64,000 nt of DNA from Clostridium moniliforme. GTDB taxonomy: Bacteria > Bacillota > Clostridia > Clostridiales > Clostridiaceae. Below the pieces are notes generated by a model. It saw only the letters and a program-made list of their open reading frames with translations, was not told the origin of the DNA and made no database searches. The position numbers were made by a program, and so were the translations under genes. The stretch covers positions 1 through 64,000 of the forward strand of contig NZ_JAGGJZ010000008.1 in the NCBI RefSeq assembly GCF_017873235.1, given 5' to 3'. How positions within the stretch are numbered: the first letter of the stretch is position 1; each line of letters opens with the position of its first letter. This document shows positions 17,518-27,403 of the stretch, in pieces.

Positions 17518-18609
17518 TTATATATATTGTTCTCCTAATGAGTTAGCTGTAAGTATAGCATTAAATACATCTTCAACCTTAACATCACCTAAAGTATTAT
17601 GTATAGTTTCTCCTTCAACACAAGCTGCAACTGCAACTTTCATTATGTCATCTTTATTAATTTCTTTTAATCCAATTTGCTTAAGAGTTATAGGAAGATT
17701 TACATCTAAGCAGAAGTTTATAACTTCTTCTATTTCTTCCATAGGACTATCTTCTAATATTAATTGTACTAATGTACCAAATGCAACTATTTCTCCGTGC
17801 ATATACTTTTCACATTCTTTAAGAACAGTAAATCCATTATATATTGAATGTGCTGCAGCAAGACCACCATTTTCTGCTCCAACTCCACTTAAATAAGTTG
17901 TTGCTTCTAAAACTTTTTCAACGGCAGGAACAGATACTGAATTTTCAACGGCTAACTTAGCCTTTAATCCATATTCTAATAATATTTCATAACAAAGCTT
18001 TGAAAGTGCGTAGCCAGCTTGAGAAACTGCACCTGAAACAAGATTAGGTGACTTTGCATTTAAGCAAGTTCTTGCTTCAAAAAATGTTGCAAGTGCATCT
18101 CCCATTCCAGCAACAAAAAATCTAACTGGTGCTTTAGAAATTATTGTACTATCAACTAATACAAGATCTGGATTTTTTGGATAGAACAGATACTCACTAA
18201 ATTCACCATCTTCTTTATATACAACTGAAAGTGCAGTACAAGGAGAATCTGTTGCTGCTATTGTTGGTACTATAACAACTGATATATCTTCAAAATGTCC
18301 AACTGCTTTAACAGTATCAAAAGTTTTTCCTCCTCCAATACCTATTATTGCATCACACTTATTATCTCTTATAACTTTTTGTAATCTTTCAATTTCTTTC
18401 TTAGTACTTTGTCCATTAAATATTTCAAAGAAAACATTTTTTTCAGTGTTTTCAAAACATTTTTCAATGGTGCGTTTCATCATATTCATAACAAATGAAT
18501 CAGCTACAACAAGAAAAGATGTACCTAATGTTTCAACATGATTTTTTAATTCTAAAATTGCATTTTCACCTTGAACATATCTTGAAGGTGCTCTCATAAT
18601 TTTAAGCAT
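17518..18609 (-). CDS. gldA: Glycerol dehydrogenase
   Basis: This iron-alcohol-dehydrogenase-fold enzyme oxidises glycerol to dihydroxyacetone with NAD+. The 363-aa protein has the dinucleotide region IIGIGGGKTFDTVKAVGH and PTIAATDSPCTALSV. The zinc ligands are in the expected places: Asp in GMGDALATFFEA, His in GLAAAHSIYNGF and His in KYMHGEIVAFG. The ATG follows a GGAGATGATTAA site. It is monocistronic with its own terminator. Confidence 0.95.
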   Translation of the reverse strand: MLKIMRAPSRYVQGENAILELKNHVETLGTSFLVVADSFVMNMMKRTIEKCFENTEKNVFFEIFNGQSTKKEIERLQKVIRDNKCDAIIGIGGGKTFDTVKAVGHFEDISVVIVPTIAATDSPCTALSVVYKEDGEFSEYLFYPKNPDLVLVDSTIISKAPVRFFVAGMGDALATFFEARTCLNAKSPNLVSGAVSQAGYALSKLCYEILLEYGLKAKLAVENSVSVPAVEKVLEATTYLSGVGAENGGLAAAHSIYNGFTVLKECEKYMHGEIVAFGTLVQLILEDSPMEEIEEVINFCLDVNLPITLKQIGLKEINKDDIMKVAVAACVEGETIHNTLGDVKVEDVFNAILTANSLGEQYI

Positions 18610-18715
18610 TTAATCATCTCCAAATAATTTATTTTTTATAATTCATTAAATATTATTAACAAATCAGCAGATTCATTATACATATTTTAATTAAGTATAT
18701 ATATTTAAAAAATGC

Positions 18716-18765
18716 AAACGTAATAAAGAACAAGGTTTAATTAAACCTTGTTCTTTATTACGTTT
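18716..18765. terminator. 50-nt palindromic terminator
   Basis: AAACGTAATAAAGAACAAGG and its complement form a very long perfect stem around TTTAATTAAA. The stop codon of the ABC permease lies inside its right arm. Confidence 0.85.
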
Positions 18766-20032
18766 ATACCAACATATCTCTTTTACTAAATACTACATGA
18801 GCTATTATATATGAAACTATTATAGTTATAACCATAAGTGTAGCTCCAAGTTCTGGAGTGAAATTTGTATTTGCATATATATGTGCTATGTCTCCACCTA
18901 TAACCCCTGGAGTATTACCGTAATTTAAGAAATTTAAATGTGCATATTCTCCAATTTTTTTACTTACAGTTGGTAAAATTACAGCAGCAATTGAAATTAC
19001 AACTGAAACTGCCATAGTTATCATACTACTCTTAAATAAAGAAGATATCATAAATATAAATGCACAACAAGCTACTACAAATAAAATTTGTAGTAAGAAA
19101 CTTCGTAAAACAAAATCTCCCATAGTTGAATTATATCCTGAGTTTGCTACTAAATCCAATTGCTTAAAGCCTTCTTTCATCAAGATTTCCTGATTTACTT
19201 TATATCTAAGACCTAGTTCTACTGGCATCTTTATAGCATCAAATCCTGTAAATGCTCCAACTGCTCCAAAGGCTATTAATTCACTTCCACATATCATCAT
19301 AACAACTGTTATTACTATTGCTACAAATTTTGATAATATTACTTTTCCTCTTGAAATTGGCTGTACTAGTAAAAATTTAAGAGTTGCTGGAGTACATTCT
19401 CCTGATATTATATCACTCATAAAAACTGCTATACCTGCAACTAAAATTGCCATACCAAATATCATCATAACTTGTATAGCTAGATTACTAGGATAGAATT
19501 CCCACTTTTTTACTGGTTTTAAATTATTATCTAAAAAATATTGATTTATATCAATTTGCTTATTTAAACTATCTAAATATTTTTTATCTACATTTCCTTC
19601 TCTTTTTGCTTTTTCCTTTTCGCTATTAAGATTTTTTATAGAAGCTTTAACTTCCTCTCTCCAATCTGGAGTTTTAGCATTAATAAGTTTTTCTTGAAGT
19701 TTTCTGTCTTCTTTTAATCTTTTTATATCCTCCTTTGCAAAAGCTATACGTTCTTTAGTGCTAATTATTTCTGATTTATTTTTAGTTTTATTATTTTCTA
19801 AAGACTTTAAATGTGCTTCACTACTTTTTAAATCTTCATTTTGCCATTTTAACTGTTTATCTATAATTTCTATTTGTCCTTGTGGAGAGTTCCAATGTTT
19901 TGATTCATTTGCACCAACTTTACCAACAACTATAAGTCCTATCATGGCTAAAATAAACATCCCAAACACTATCCATGTTTTTCCTCTTTTTGATATTTTA
20001 ATAAGTTCGTTTTTAATTAATGTAAGTACCAT
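18764..20032 (-). CDS. ABC-2 type transporter permease
   Basis: This is the membrane subunit (422 aa) of a BcrA/BcrB-like exporter. One helix lies near residues 20-40. A highly charged extracytoplasmic coiled-coil region follows (about 45-165, rich in K/E with SSEAHLKSLENNKT and EKEKAKREGN), then about five helices from 190 to the end. Proteins of this shape export bacitracin-like peptides, lantibiotics or lipids, or act in sodium export. Its start overlaps the stop of the ATPase gene by one base (ATGA type), so they are translationally coupled. The substrate is unknown. Confidence 0.88.
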   Translation of the reverse strand: MVLTLIKNELIKISKRGKTWIVFGMFILAMIGLIVVGKVGANESKHWNSPQGQIEIIDKQLKWQNEDLKSSEAHLKSLENNKTKNKSEIISTKERIAFAKEDIKRLKEDRKLQEKLINAKTPDWREEVKASIKNLNSEKEKAKREGNVDKKYLDSLNKQIDINQYFLDNNLKPVKKWEFYPSNLAIQVMMIFGMAILVAGIAVFMSDIISGECTPATLKFLLVQPISRGKVILSKFVAIVITVVMMICGSELIAFGAVGAFTGFDAIKMPVELGLRYKVNQEILMKEGFKQLDLVANSGYNSTMGDFVLRSFLLQILFVVACCAFIFMISSLFKSSMITMAVSVVISIAAVILPTVSKKIGEYAHLNFLNYGNTPGVIGGDIAHIYANTNFTPELGATLMVITIIVSYIIAHVVFSKRDMLV

Positions 20033-20946
20033 TATCTTATTCCTCCTTCCACAAGTTCCATATATCTTTGTTCTAATCCTTCTCTATTCTTATATATCTC
20101 TTCTATCAATATATCTTCTTTTACTAATGCTTTAATTAATTCAGGAGTCATACCAATATGGATAACAACATTTATTCCATCTTTATTTCCCTCTGCTGTT
20201 ACTACAAAAGGTTGATTTCTAAGTACTTTAATTACTTTGTCCTCTTTATTTCTTGTTACTAATGTTAAACTTTCCTTGCTTGTTCCTTGAATTGCCTCAC
20301 CCATATCTTCTGTAGCCTTTATAACTCCATCATTTATAAAAGCAACTCTATCACAAAGTTGCTGAACTTCACTTAATATATGTGAAGATACAAGAACTGC
20401 CATTCCTCTTTCTCTTGAAGCTTTTTTAACTATATTTCTAAAATCTATAATTCCTGATGGATCAAGTCCATTTGTTGGTTCATCTAATATTAATAATTTT
20501 GGGTTTCCAATAAGAGCTGCTGCAAGTCCTAATCTTTGTTTCATCCCAAGAGAATATTTTTTAACTTTATCATCTATTCTATTTTCTAATCCTACAAGCT
20601 TAATTAATTTATTAATTTCATCCTTTGATACCTTTCTTATTCTTGCAATTTGCATTAAGTTTTCTCTTCCTGAAAGGTATTTATAAAGTTCTGGATTTTC
20701 AACTACAGCTCCCACATCCTTAAGTGCCTTTTCTTTATTTTTTTGTAGACTTTCTCCACAAATTAATACTTCTCCTGAAGTAGGTGATATAAGTCCAACT
20801 AACATTCTGATTGTTGTTGTTTTACCAGCTCCATTTGGTCCTAAAAAACCATATATCTCTCCTGGTTTTACTGTAAAATTTAAATCTTTTATTATTTCTC
20901 TTTTTCCAATAACCTTTTTAAGGTTTCTAACTTCTAAAACATTCAT
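20032..20946 (-). CDS. ABC transporter ATP-binding protein
   Basis: This 304-aa ATPase pairs with the downstream permease. Walker A GPNGAGKTTT (about 36-45), Q-loop VVENPELY, signature YSLGMKQRLGLA, Walker B LLILDEPTNGLDP and SSHIL are all present. It is a drug/lantibiotic-type ATPase (BcrA/CcmA group) with an extra C-terminal segment of about 90 aa. The start ATG is preceded by GGAGGGGTAGTA. Confidence 0.94.
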   Translation of the reverse strand: MNVLEVRNLKKVIGKREIIKDLNFTVKPGEIYGFLGPNGAGKTTTIRMLVGLISPTSGEVLICGESLQKNKEKALKDVGAVVENPELYKYLSGRENLMQIARIRKVSKDEINKLIKLVGLENRIDDKVKKYSLGMKQRLGLAAALIGNPKLLILDEPTNGLDPSGIIDFRNIVKKASRERGMAVLVSSHILSEVQQLCDRVAFINDGVIKATEDMGEAIQGTSKESLTLVTRNKEDKVIKVLRNQPFVVTAEGNKDGINVVIHIGMTPELIKALVKEDILIEEIYKNREGLEQRYMELVEGGIR

Positions 20947-21127
20947 TACTACCCCTCCATTACTTTCTATAATAAAATTCTAAATATAAAAACTTAATTT
21001 TAAATTATACAATTTCTTATTAAATCCTTAATAATTTCTTAAGTGAAAATTTTATTTGATAAATTATAGTTTTTGCTATCATACAAAAATTATTTAAATA
21101 TTTTTACTTATTTTTATAAGTAATAAA

Positions 21128-21173
21128 AAAGAGAGCAATTTTTACAAAATTATTGTAAAAATTGCTCTCTTTA
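21128..21173. terminator. Terminator downstream of bofA
   Basis: AAAGAGAGCAATTTTTACAA pairs with its complement across a 5-nt loop. It ends the dnaX-ybaB-recR-yaaL-bofA region. Confidence 0.88.
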
Positions 21174-21180
21174 AATTTTA

Positions 21181-21429
21181 TTAAATAAATAATTGAAATA
21201 ATATAAGTACTACCACTCCAGGTATTCCAAATATACCAGCTATTAAAGCTGTTATTATATTTATAGCTATATGAAATCCTAATGTGCCTCCAATTAAATT
21301 CACTATATATAATAATATAACTCCTATTATTCCATTTATTAATAATTTAATTGGCCATTTTAATAAAGTTATAAGTACATATAAAACAATTAATCCTATA
21401 ACTCCATATATAATTAATTCCATATCCAT
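21181..21429 (-). CDS. bofA: BofA-family protein (pro-sigma-K processing inhibitor)
   Basis: The 82-aa membrane protein has three hydrophobic segments (about 5-23, 28-48 and 55-80). It carries the family-typical LLINGIIGVILLYIVNLIGG and the C-terminal GIPGVVVLILFQLF. In Bacillus, BofA holds the SpoIVFB protease inactive during sporulation; in clostridia the gene is kept in the same place but its role is less clear. The position after recR and yaaL matches Bacillus and Clostridium gene order. Confidence 0.9.
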   Translation of the reverse strand: MDMELIIYGVIGLIVLYVLITLLKWPIKLLINGIIGVILLYIVNLIGGTLGFHIAINIITALIAGIFGIPGVVVLILFQLFI

Positions 21430-21455
21430 AAAAACACCTCTTTATTCTGCAAATA

Positions 21456-21716
21456 TCATATGTTTATAATATACTTTCTATTTACTTTTATACTTTTCTT
21501 CCTTGCTTCATTTATTAAATAAGAATATCGTTTTTTTGCTGCTTCTTCTTTATATATTGCGGCTTCAATAAGTAATGAATCATCTACATTATCAAAAATA
21601 CTTTTTGCAACCTCTATCTCTTTGTTTGTCTCTTCTATTGCTCTAATTATTTTATTGCTTTCATCTTTATTACATATTATACTTCTAAAATAGTTAAAAC
21701 TAAAAAATTTACCCAT
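21456..21716 (-). CDS. DUF2508 family protein (YaaL-like)
   Basis: The 86-aa soluble helical protein is charged throughout, with EETNKEIEVAKSIFDNVDDS and IYKEEAAKKRYSYLINEARKK. Its size and its position between recR and bofA identify it as the YaaL/DUF2508 family, of unknown function. There is a 26-bp gap to bofA, so the two probably share a transcript. Confidence 0.8.
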   Translation of the reverse strand: MGKFFSFNYFRSIICNKDESNKIIRAIEETNKEIEVAKSIFDNVDDSLLIEAAIYKEEAAKKRYSYLINEARKKSIKVNRKYIINI

Positions 21717-21883
21717 ACTACCCCCTAAAAAAATTGTGTATATATAATTCTATCCAAAAACAGGGTTAAGTATACAAGCTTTTTTAAATTTTAGTAACAT
21801 CTTTTTATTAATGTCATAGATTATTATCATAAGAAGCTTTTCACTCATTCTCAAACAAAACTTCTAACTCCCATCTAAATTAG

Positions 21884-21907
21884 GGACTCAAAAAAATTTT
21901 TGAGTCC
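21884..21907. terminator. Terminator downstream of recR
   Basis: GGACTCAAAAA...TTTTTGAGTCC, 8 bp beyond the recR stop. It separates recR from yaaL-bofA; the 160 bp between the hairpin and yaaL would then have to hold a promoter for yaaL-bofA. Confidence 0.8.
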
Positions 21908-21914
21908 TTCTTTT

Positions 21915-22511
21915 TTATATTTGAGTTCTTCCTTCTAATGCCTTTGAAAGAGTTACCTCATCTGCATATTCTAAGTCTCCACCAACTGGTATACCTGCTG
22001 CAATTCTAGTAACCTTAATATCTAATGGTTTAAGAATTTTTGCTATATACATTGCTGTAGCTTCTCCTTCTATATTAGGATTTGTTGCTATAATAACCTC
22101 TTTAATTTCCTCTTTCATTCTAGATACTAGCTCTCTTATTCTAATATCTTGAGGCCCTCTTCCTTGCATTGGTGAAATATTTCCATGAAGTACGTGATAA
22201 ACTCCATTATATTCTTTTACTTTCTCCATAGTCATTATGTCCTTTGGTTGTTCAACAACACATATAGTGCTCTTATCTCTATTAGGATTTGAACATATTG
22301 CACATGGATCAGAATCAGTAAAATTACCACAAATTGAACAATATTTTATTGTTCCTCTTGCTTTAACTAAAGCATCTGCAAATTCTTTTACTTCATCTTC
22401 TGGTAAATTAAGTACATGAAGAGTTAATCTTTGTGCTGTCTTTTGTCCTATACTAGGTAACTTTGCAAATTCTTCTATTAGTTTCTCTATTGCAACTGGA
22501 TAAAATTCCAT
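21915..22511 (-). CDS. recR: Recombination protein RecR
   Basis: RecR works with RecF/RecO to load RecA at gaps. The 198-aa protein has the N-terminal helix-hairpin-helix ([12 protein letters not shown]), a zinc finger with four cysteines ([19 protein letters not shown]), the Toprim segment ([15 protein letters not shown]) and the Walker-B-like C-terminus [15 protein letters not shown]. Length and motifs are normal. It lies downstream of dnaX and ybaB, as in most Firmicutes. Confidence 0.98.
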   Translation of the reverse strand: MEFYPVAIEKLIEEFAKLPSIGQKTAQRLTLHVLNLPEDEVKEFADALVKARGTIKYCSICGNFTDSDPCAICSNPNRDKSTICVVEQPKDIMTMEKVKEYNGVYHVLHGNISPMQGRGPQDIRIRELVSRMKEEIKEVIIATNPNIEGEATAMYIAKILKPLDIKVTRIAAGIPVGGDLEYADEVTLSKALEGRTQI

Positions 22512-22648
22512 AAATCTCGTCTTCCTTTCAAGTTTTCTTTATTAAAATTAAACTTTAAAACTCTAATAATAGTAGTTTAATATAGTTTATATTATTTAAC
22601 AACTTATATAAATAAATTTAAAAGGATCTTAAAAATTATTTGTAAATA

Positions 22649-22675
22649 AAAAAGCCAGTTAAATAACTGACTTTT
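22649..22675 (-). terminator. Terminator downstream of ybaB
   Basis: AAAGCCAGTT...AACTGACTTT with one mismatch in the stem and T's on the minus side. Confidence 0.6.
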
Positions 22676-22703
22676 TATTAATTTAGTTATAAAATACTTT
22701 TAA

Positions 22704-23042
22704 TTAAAATAATCCTGGTATATTCATTCCACCAGTTAATTTACCCATTTGATTTGAAGTTTCTTGTTCTGCCTTTCTTAGTGCTTCATTTACTGCACTT
22801 AAAACTAAATCTTCTAGCATTTCTACATCATCTTCATCTACAACTTCTGGCTTTATGTTAATTGCTAATATATCTTTTTTACCATTTGCAGTTACAGTTA
22901 CAGCTCCGCCTCCAACTGATGCTACAAATTCTTTTTCTTCAAGCTCTTTTTGCATTTGCTCCATTTTCTTTTGCATTTGCTGTGCTTGTTTCATTAAGTT
23001 ATTCATTCCTCCCATACCACCTGGGAATCCACCTCTTGCCAT
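22704..23042 (-). CDS. ybaB: YbaB/EbfC nucleoid-associated protein
   Basis: The 112-aa DNA-binding protein starts with a glycine- and methionine-rich stretch ([20 protein letters not shown]), then a Q/K/M-rich helix and the [14 protein letters not shown] strand block typical of the family. It binds DNA as a dimer and is nearly always encoded between dnaX and recR. The ATG follows a GGAGGACATATAC site. Confidence 0.96.
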   Translation of the reverse strand: MARGGFPGGMGGMNNLMKQAQQMQKKMEQMQKELEEKEFVASVGGGAVTVTANGKKDILAINIKPEVVDEDDVEMLEDLVLSAVNEALRKAEQETSNQMGKLTGGMNIPGLF

Positions 23043-23189
23043 GTATATGTCCTCCTTAATAATAAAAATCTAATTTTAATTATATATTATTTTTAAAAAC
23101 TTTACTATATATTATAGTGCTATTCATTTATATTCTCACTTTATAACTTATGTGTATTAATTCTAAAGTGTACCAAATAATATAATCCT

Positions 23190-24830
23190 TTATTCATCAA
23201 TTATTTCTAGGAAATCTTTTCCTATTACATCACTTAATACCTCTTCTGGTGCTGAGTTTTCTTTTCCTTCATTTAAAACTTCAAATCTAACTCTTACATT
23301 TCCCTTTAAAACTTCTGAAAACACTTCATTTATAATCTTATTGTTTTCTGCCTTTTCTAATCTATTTTTATTAAAAGAATATTGTTCAGTATATTGAACT
23401 GTTATTACTCCATTTTGACAGCTTGCTGGTCTACCAGTAGTTATTGAAGCATAAATAATCATAGCTCTTCTATTTTTAAATTCTTCTAATATATCTTTCC
23501 ATGATGCTTTTACATTCTGTATAGTTATATCATTTGAAAGATCTTCATTTTCTTTAATAATCTCTGAAGTCTTTACATTATTATTTATTTTTTTAGAAAC
23601 TACTTGATCCTTTAAATTAGTGACTGCCCTTTCATCATCTACTTTTTGTCCTTGATTAACACTAGACACTTGTATCTTTCCTGATTTTAAAGCTGCCTCT
23701 AATCTGTTTAACCTTCCAAGTATAACTTCATTTGAAGTATCATATTCTATTTTACACATTTTAATTATAGCAAGTTCTAAATACAGTCTTGCCTGCTTTG
23801 ACATTTTTGCCTTCTCTTCAGCCTCTTGCAAAATTCTAATACTTCTCATTATTTCTTCTACCCTTATTCTTTCTCCTTGTTCTTTTACAAGGGCTATATT
23901 TTCAAGGGACATATCAAGAACCTCTTCTGGATTATTTGTTACTTTAATCATAAGAAGATTTCTATAATGAGCTATTAAATCTTTTATAAATAAAAATATA
24001 TCCTTACCTGCATAAACTATTTTGTCTATTGTAGTCATTGCATTTTCTATATTTCTCTCTATTATAGCTGAAGTTATTTGGAATAAATACTCATTAGTAA
24101 CCAATCCAAGCATTGAAACTAATTCATTATAATCTACATTACCATCACCCATTGCAATTGCTTGATCTAATATACTTAATGAATCTCTCATTGCTCCATC
24201 TGATACTCTTGCAATAAGTTCTAAACTCTTATCTTCTGCAAAAACTCCCTTACTTTCAGTAATTTCTCTAAGTCTTCCTGTTATTTCAGAATTATTTATT
24301 CTTCTAAAGTCAAATCTTTGACATCTTGAAAGTATTGTTATTGGAAGCTTTTGAGGATCTGTTGTTGCTAAAATAAATATAACATTTGCTGGTGGTTCCT
24401 CTAGTGTTTTAAGGAAAGCATTAACTGCTCCTGTTGAAAGCATGTGAACCTCATCCATTATATAAACTTTATATTTAGCCTCTTGTGGAGGATATTTAGA
24501 ATCTTCAATAATATCTCTAATTTTATCAACTCCGTTATTTGAAGCTGCATCTAATTCTGTAACATCTATTGCAAGACCTTCATTTATTTTCTTACACATC
24601 TCACATTCGTTACAAGGCTCACCATCTTTTAAATTAAAACAATTTAAAGCCTTTGCAAACACTTTAGCTGTTGAGGTCTTACCAGTTCCTCTAGTACCAC
24701 AGAAAAGATATGCATGAGCAATTCTCTCATTTAATATTTGATTTTTAAGTGTTGTTGTTATGTGTTCTTGACCTACTACATCTTTAAATGTTTTAGGTCT
24801 CCACTCTCTATAAAGTGCTGTATATGCCAA
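23190..24830 (-). CDS. dnaX: DNA polymerase III subunits gamma/tau
   Basis: This is the clamp-loader ATPase, 546 aa. Walker A is GTRGTGKTS (about 45-53), the zinc cysteines are CNECEMC (about 75-82) and Walker B is YIMDEVHML. Sensor 1 (ILATTDPQKLP) and SRCQRFDFRR follow. Domain III and a shorter tau-like C-terminus (about 400-546) are present. I see no slippage run of A's that would clearly produce a separate gamma form. The start ATG is preceded by AAAAAAGAGGTGACAAGACC, with a spaced RBS. It is the first gene of the dnaX-ybaB-recR group. Confidence 0.98.
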   Translation of the reverse strand: MAYTALYREWRPKTFKDVVGQEHITTTLKNQILNERIAHAYLFCGTRGTGKTSTAKVFAKALNCFNLKDGEPCNECEMCKKINEGLAIDVTELDAASNNGVDKIRDIIEDSKYPPQEAKYKVYIMDEVHMLSTGAVNAFLKTLEEPPANVIFILATTDPQKLPITILSRCQRFDFRRINNSEITGRLREITESKGVFAEDKSLELIARVSDGAMRDSLSILDQAIAMGDGNVDYNELVSMLGLVTNEYLFQITSAIIERNIENAMTTIDKIVYAGKDIFLFIKDLIAHYRNLLMIKVTNNPEEVLDMSLENIALVKEQGERIRVEEIMRSIRILQEAEEKAKMSKQARLYLELAIIKMCKIEYDTSNEVILGRLNRLEAALKSGKIQVSSVNQGQKVDDERAVTNLKDQVVSKKINNNVKTSEIIKENEDLSNDITIQNVKASWKDILEEFKNRRAMIIYASITTGRPASCQNGVITVQYTEQYSFNKNRLEKAENNKIINEVFSEVLKGNVRVRFEVLNEGKENSAPEEVLSDVIGKDFLEIIDE

Positions 24831-25096
24831 GGTCTTGTCACCTCTTTTTTCTAAAGTTAAAGTTTATATTAATTATACAATAAATATATTAATAAAACTA
24901 TGGATAAACTTCTATTACTGATTATTACCTATAATATAAATTCTATAAGCTATTTATTAAGATAACTTTATATTATACTTAGCTATATAAAATCAATGTT
25001 CACCTAAAATTTTAATGTATATTCAAACTAATAAGTATCTCTAAAATTTTTCAAAGGTTTCATATATTAATAGCATTAATTGCAATTTCTATAATT

Positions 25097-25294
25097 ATGA
25101 TTCATGCTTATATATTTTTACATTTAGGCTTTAAGTGGAAAATTGGATATATCTTTGGATTTTCAGCCCTTGTAGATTTAAATTTAATATTCATTACAGG
25201 AATACTTAGAATATTTAATAAAAGTATCCATAGTCACAAAGGACTTGGGGTAATATTTATAATATTAATGTGTTTACATATAGCACTTATCTAA
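25097..25294 (+). CDS. Small membrane protein with paired histidines (possible cytochrome-b-like fragment)
   Basis: The frame encodes 65 aa from ATG 25097, but it is open back to about 25020 and the upstream codons continue the same pattern (FQRFHILIALIAISIIM...). There is no ribosome-binding site at the ATG. With the extension there are three hydrophobic helices, and two of them carry histidines spaced as HX13H (FH...IH and SH...LH), the spacing of b-heme ligands in cytochrome-b-like proteins. It may be a 5'-truncated gene. A good terminator follows. The function is unknown. Confidence 0.4.
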   Translation: MIHAYIFLHLGFKWKIGYIFGFSALVDLNLIFITGILRIFNKSIHSHKGLGVIFIILMCLHIALI

Positions 25295-25299
25295 TTTTT

Positions 25300-25338
25300 A
25301 AAAAACCTAAAATACTGTTTTTAGCATTTTAGGTTTTT
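25300..25338 (+). terminator. Terminator of the small membrane ORF
   Basis: AAAAACCTAAAAT...ATTTTAGGTTTTTT. A real terminator here supports transcription through the small frame before it. Confidence 0.8.
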
Positions 25339-25509
25339 TATTTATCATTTACATATTTTTTAATAAACTTAATTAATAATTTTAAGCCTTTCATACAGTT
25401 CTATCTTTTGTTAAAATAATATAATGAAATTAAAAGTATAACTAAATTATAAAATGAATTAAATAATCACTTTTTTAAAATGTACTAAATAAATGAAAGG
25501 GGTTTTAAA

Positions 25510-26301
25510 ATGAGTTTATACGATAAGCAATACCTTGATATTGTAGAAAAAATTTTAGACCATGGATACTATGACCAAAATAGAACTGGAGTTGCTACAT
25601 ATAAAATTCCTCATCAAATATTACAATTTGATTTAGAAAAAGAATTTCCTATACTAACAACTAAATTCGTAGCATTTAAAACTGCTGTTAAAGAACTTCT
25701 ATGGATATATAAAGACCAATCAAACAATGTTAAAAAACTTCAAGAACAAAACGTTAAGATTTGGAATGAATGGATGATGGATGATGGAACTATAGGAACA
25801 TCTTATGGTTGGGTTGTTAAAAAGTTTGATCAAATAGACAAACTAATTGAAACTCTAAAAACTAATCCACAAGATAGAAGAATGATGATTAATCTATGGC
25901 AAATTCCTTACTTAGATACAGGTGCCCTTCACCCATGCTGCTTCCTTACTATGTGGGATGTAACAGATGGGAGATTAAACTGTATGCTTATACAACGTAG
26001 TGGAGATATTCCTCTTGGAGTACCTTTTAATACTACTCAATATGCAGTTCTTGTTCACCTTATAGCTCAAGTAACTGGATTAAAGCCAGGTTTATTTACT
26101 CACGTTATAAATAATGCCCATATATATGAAAATCAAGTAGAAGGAATGAAGCTTCAATTAACAAGAAAAGATGAAGCATATGATGCTCCAAAACTTTGGA
26201 TAAATCCAGAAATAAAAGATTTTTATGATTTTACACCAGATGATATTAAGTTAGAAGATTATAAACACCATCCATCTATAAAAATGGAGGTATCTGTTTA
26301 A
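25510..26301 (+). CDS. thyA: Thymidylate synthase
   Basis: This enzyme makes dTMP from dUMP using methylene-THF. The 263-aa protein shows [16 protein letters not shown] N-terminus ([12 protein letters not shown]), the active-site Cys in [12 protein letters not shown], and the dUMP-binding [13 protein letters not shown] and [11 protein letters not shown]. The start is preceded by GAAAGGGGTTTTAAA. The stop overlaps the folA start by one base (TAATG), a coupled operon that regenerates the folate cofactor consumed by ThyA. Confidence 0.98.
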   Translation: MSLYDKQYLDIVEKILDHGYYDQNRTGVATYKIPHQILQFDLEKEFPILTTKFVAFKTAVKELLWIYKDQSNNVKKLQEQNVKIWNEWMMDDGTIGTSYGWVVKKFDQIDKLIETLKTNPQDRRMMINLWQIPYLDTGALHPCCFLTMWDVTDGRLNCMLIQRSGDIPLGVPFNTTQYAVLVHLIAQVTGLKPGLFTHVINNAHIYENQVEGMKLQLTRKDEAYDAPKLWINPEIKDFYDFTPDDIKLEDYKHHPSIKMEVSV

Positions 26302-26792
26302 TGTTATCAATAATAGTTGCAATTGCAAACAATAATACCATTGGAAAAGATAATAGTTTATTATGGCATATACCAGAAGATTTAAAAAGATTTAAAGAAA
26401 TAACTTCTAATCATAAAATACTTATGGGAAGAAAAACTTTTCAATCTTTACCTGGAATACTTCCAAATAGACATCATGTAGTTTTAACTAGAGATAAAAG
26501 TTTTACTGTAGATTCTGATAGTGTATCTGTAATTTATAACTTAGAAGATTTATTAAAACAATATGAAAATTCTAGTGAAGAAGTTTTTGTAATAGGTGGA
26601 GGAGAGATTTATAAATTATTACTTCCTTATGCAAAAAAACTTTATTTAACAAAAGTACATAAGGATTTTGTTGGAGATACATTTTTTCCACAAATAGATA
26701 TGAATGAATGGGAAGTTATCCACAAATCTAACACTAAAACTGATGAAAAAAGTGGATTAAATTTTGAGTTTATAGACCTTTTAAGAAAATAA
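26301..26792 (+). CDS. folA: Dihydrofolate reductase
   Basis: The 163-aa enzyme reduces dihydrofolate with NADPH. Conserved parts are the N-terminal IVAIANNNTIGKDNSLLWHIPEDLKRFK with the substrate-binding acidic residue, the GRKTFQSLP nucleotide motif, LPNRHHVVLTR and FVIGGGEIYKLLLP. It is translationally coupled to thyA (ATG overlaps the thyA stop; GGAGG lies 11 nt upstream). Confidence 0.98.
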   Translation: MLSIIVAIANNNTIGKDNSLLWHIPEDLKRFKEITSNHKILMGRKTFQSLPGILPNRHHVVLTRDKSFTVDSDSVSVIYNLEDLLKQYENSSEEVFVIGGGEIYKLLLPYAKKLYLTKVHKDFVGDTFFPQIDMNEWEVIHKSNTKTDEKSGLNFEFIDLLRK

Positions 26793-26851
26793 GTATTACT
26801 ATTATTAAATTAATAAATCTAAAATTTAATAATTAAAAGGAGGAGTATAAA

Positions 26852-27307
26852 ATGAGTTTTTCAGATAAATTTGCTCCAAGAGTACAGAAAAGATTTTTGT
26901 TATTATTTGCTGGTCTATTTTGGGGATTTGCAGGATATAAATTATTAAGTCTTGGACTTCCAAATATGATAAATGGAACAAGTTCTTCTATTATAAGCAT
27001 TATCTTTGCAATAATAATATTTTTTGTATTCTTTAAATTTATATTTTTGAAAATGCATCTTAAACATAAAAATAGAATATTATCTAATCCTAATGATTTT
27101 TTGTGTGCCTTTGCTTTTTTTGATATTAAAGGTTACATTATAATAATTTTTATGATTACTTTTGGAATAGTAATTAGAACTTATAATCTTATAAGTCCTG
27201 TTTACTTAAGTCCTTTTTTTACAGGATTGGGATCAGCATTATTTTGTGCAGGTGTTCTTTTCTTAGTTGCATTTATTAAATATAAAAACATTATTAAAAA
27301 AATATAA
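26852..27307 (+). CDS. Hypothetical membrane protein, 151 aa
   Basis: Four hydrophobic helices are visible (about 14-33, 46-66, 93-113 and 122-145), with a basic loop LKMHLKHKNR between helices 2 and 3. The N-terminus is cytoplasmic-looking (SFSDKFAPRVQKR). The ATG is preceded by AAAAGGAGGAGTATAAA, a strong site. It lies 60 bp after folA in the same direction and before a strong terminator, so it probably belongs to the thyA-folA transcript. No family was recognised. Confidence 0.8.
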   Translation: MSFSDKFAPRVQKRFLLLFAGLFWGFAGYKLLSLGLPNMINGTSSSIISIIFAIIIFFVFFKFIFLKMHLKHKNRILSNPNDFLCAFAFFDIKGYIIIIFMITFGIVIRTYNLISPVYLSPFFTGLGSALFCAGVLFLVAFIKYKNIIKKI

Positions 27308-27309
27308 GT

Positions 27310-27351
27310 AAAAGCTATTTTATACTAAATATTTAGTATAAAATAGCTTTT
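27310..27351 (+). terminator. Terminator of the thyA-folA operon
   Basis: 42-nt perfect palindrome AAAAGCTATTTTATACTAAA and its complement, followed by T's. Confidence 0.92.
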
Positions 27352-27369
27352 TATTTATTACAAGAAAAA

Positions 27370-27403
27370 GAGGGTTCTTTGATCTTGGTTTCAAAGTTCC
27401 CTC
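27370..27403 (-). terminator. Second terminator behind the SRP RNA gene
   Basis: On the minus strand GAGGGAACTTTGA pairs with TCAAAGAACCCTC (two internal mismatches) and is followed by TTTTTCTT. It lies about 110 nt past the SRP RNA 3' end. Confidence 0.65.

Noticed and set aside
26717..26725. Perfect DnaA box TTATCCACA inside folA
   Set aside because: A single copy within coding sequence, expected by chance in AT-rich DNA.
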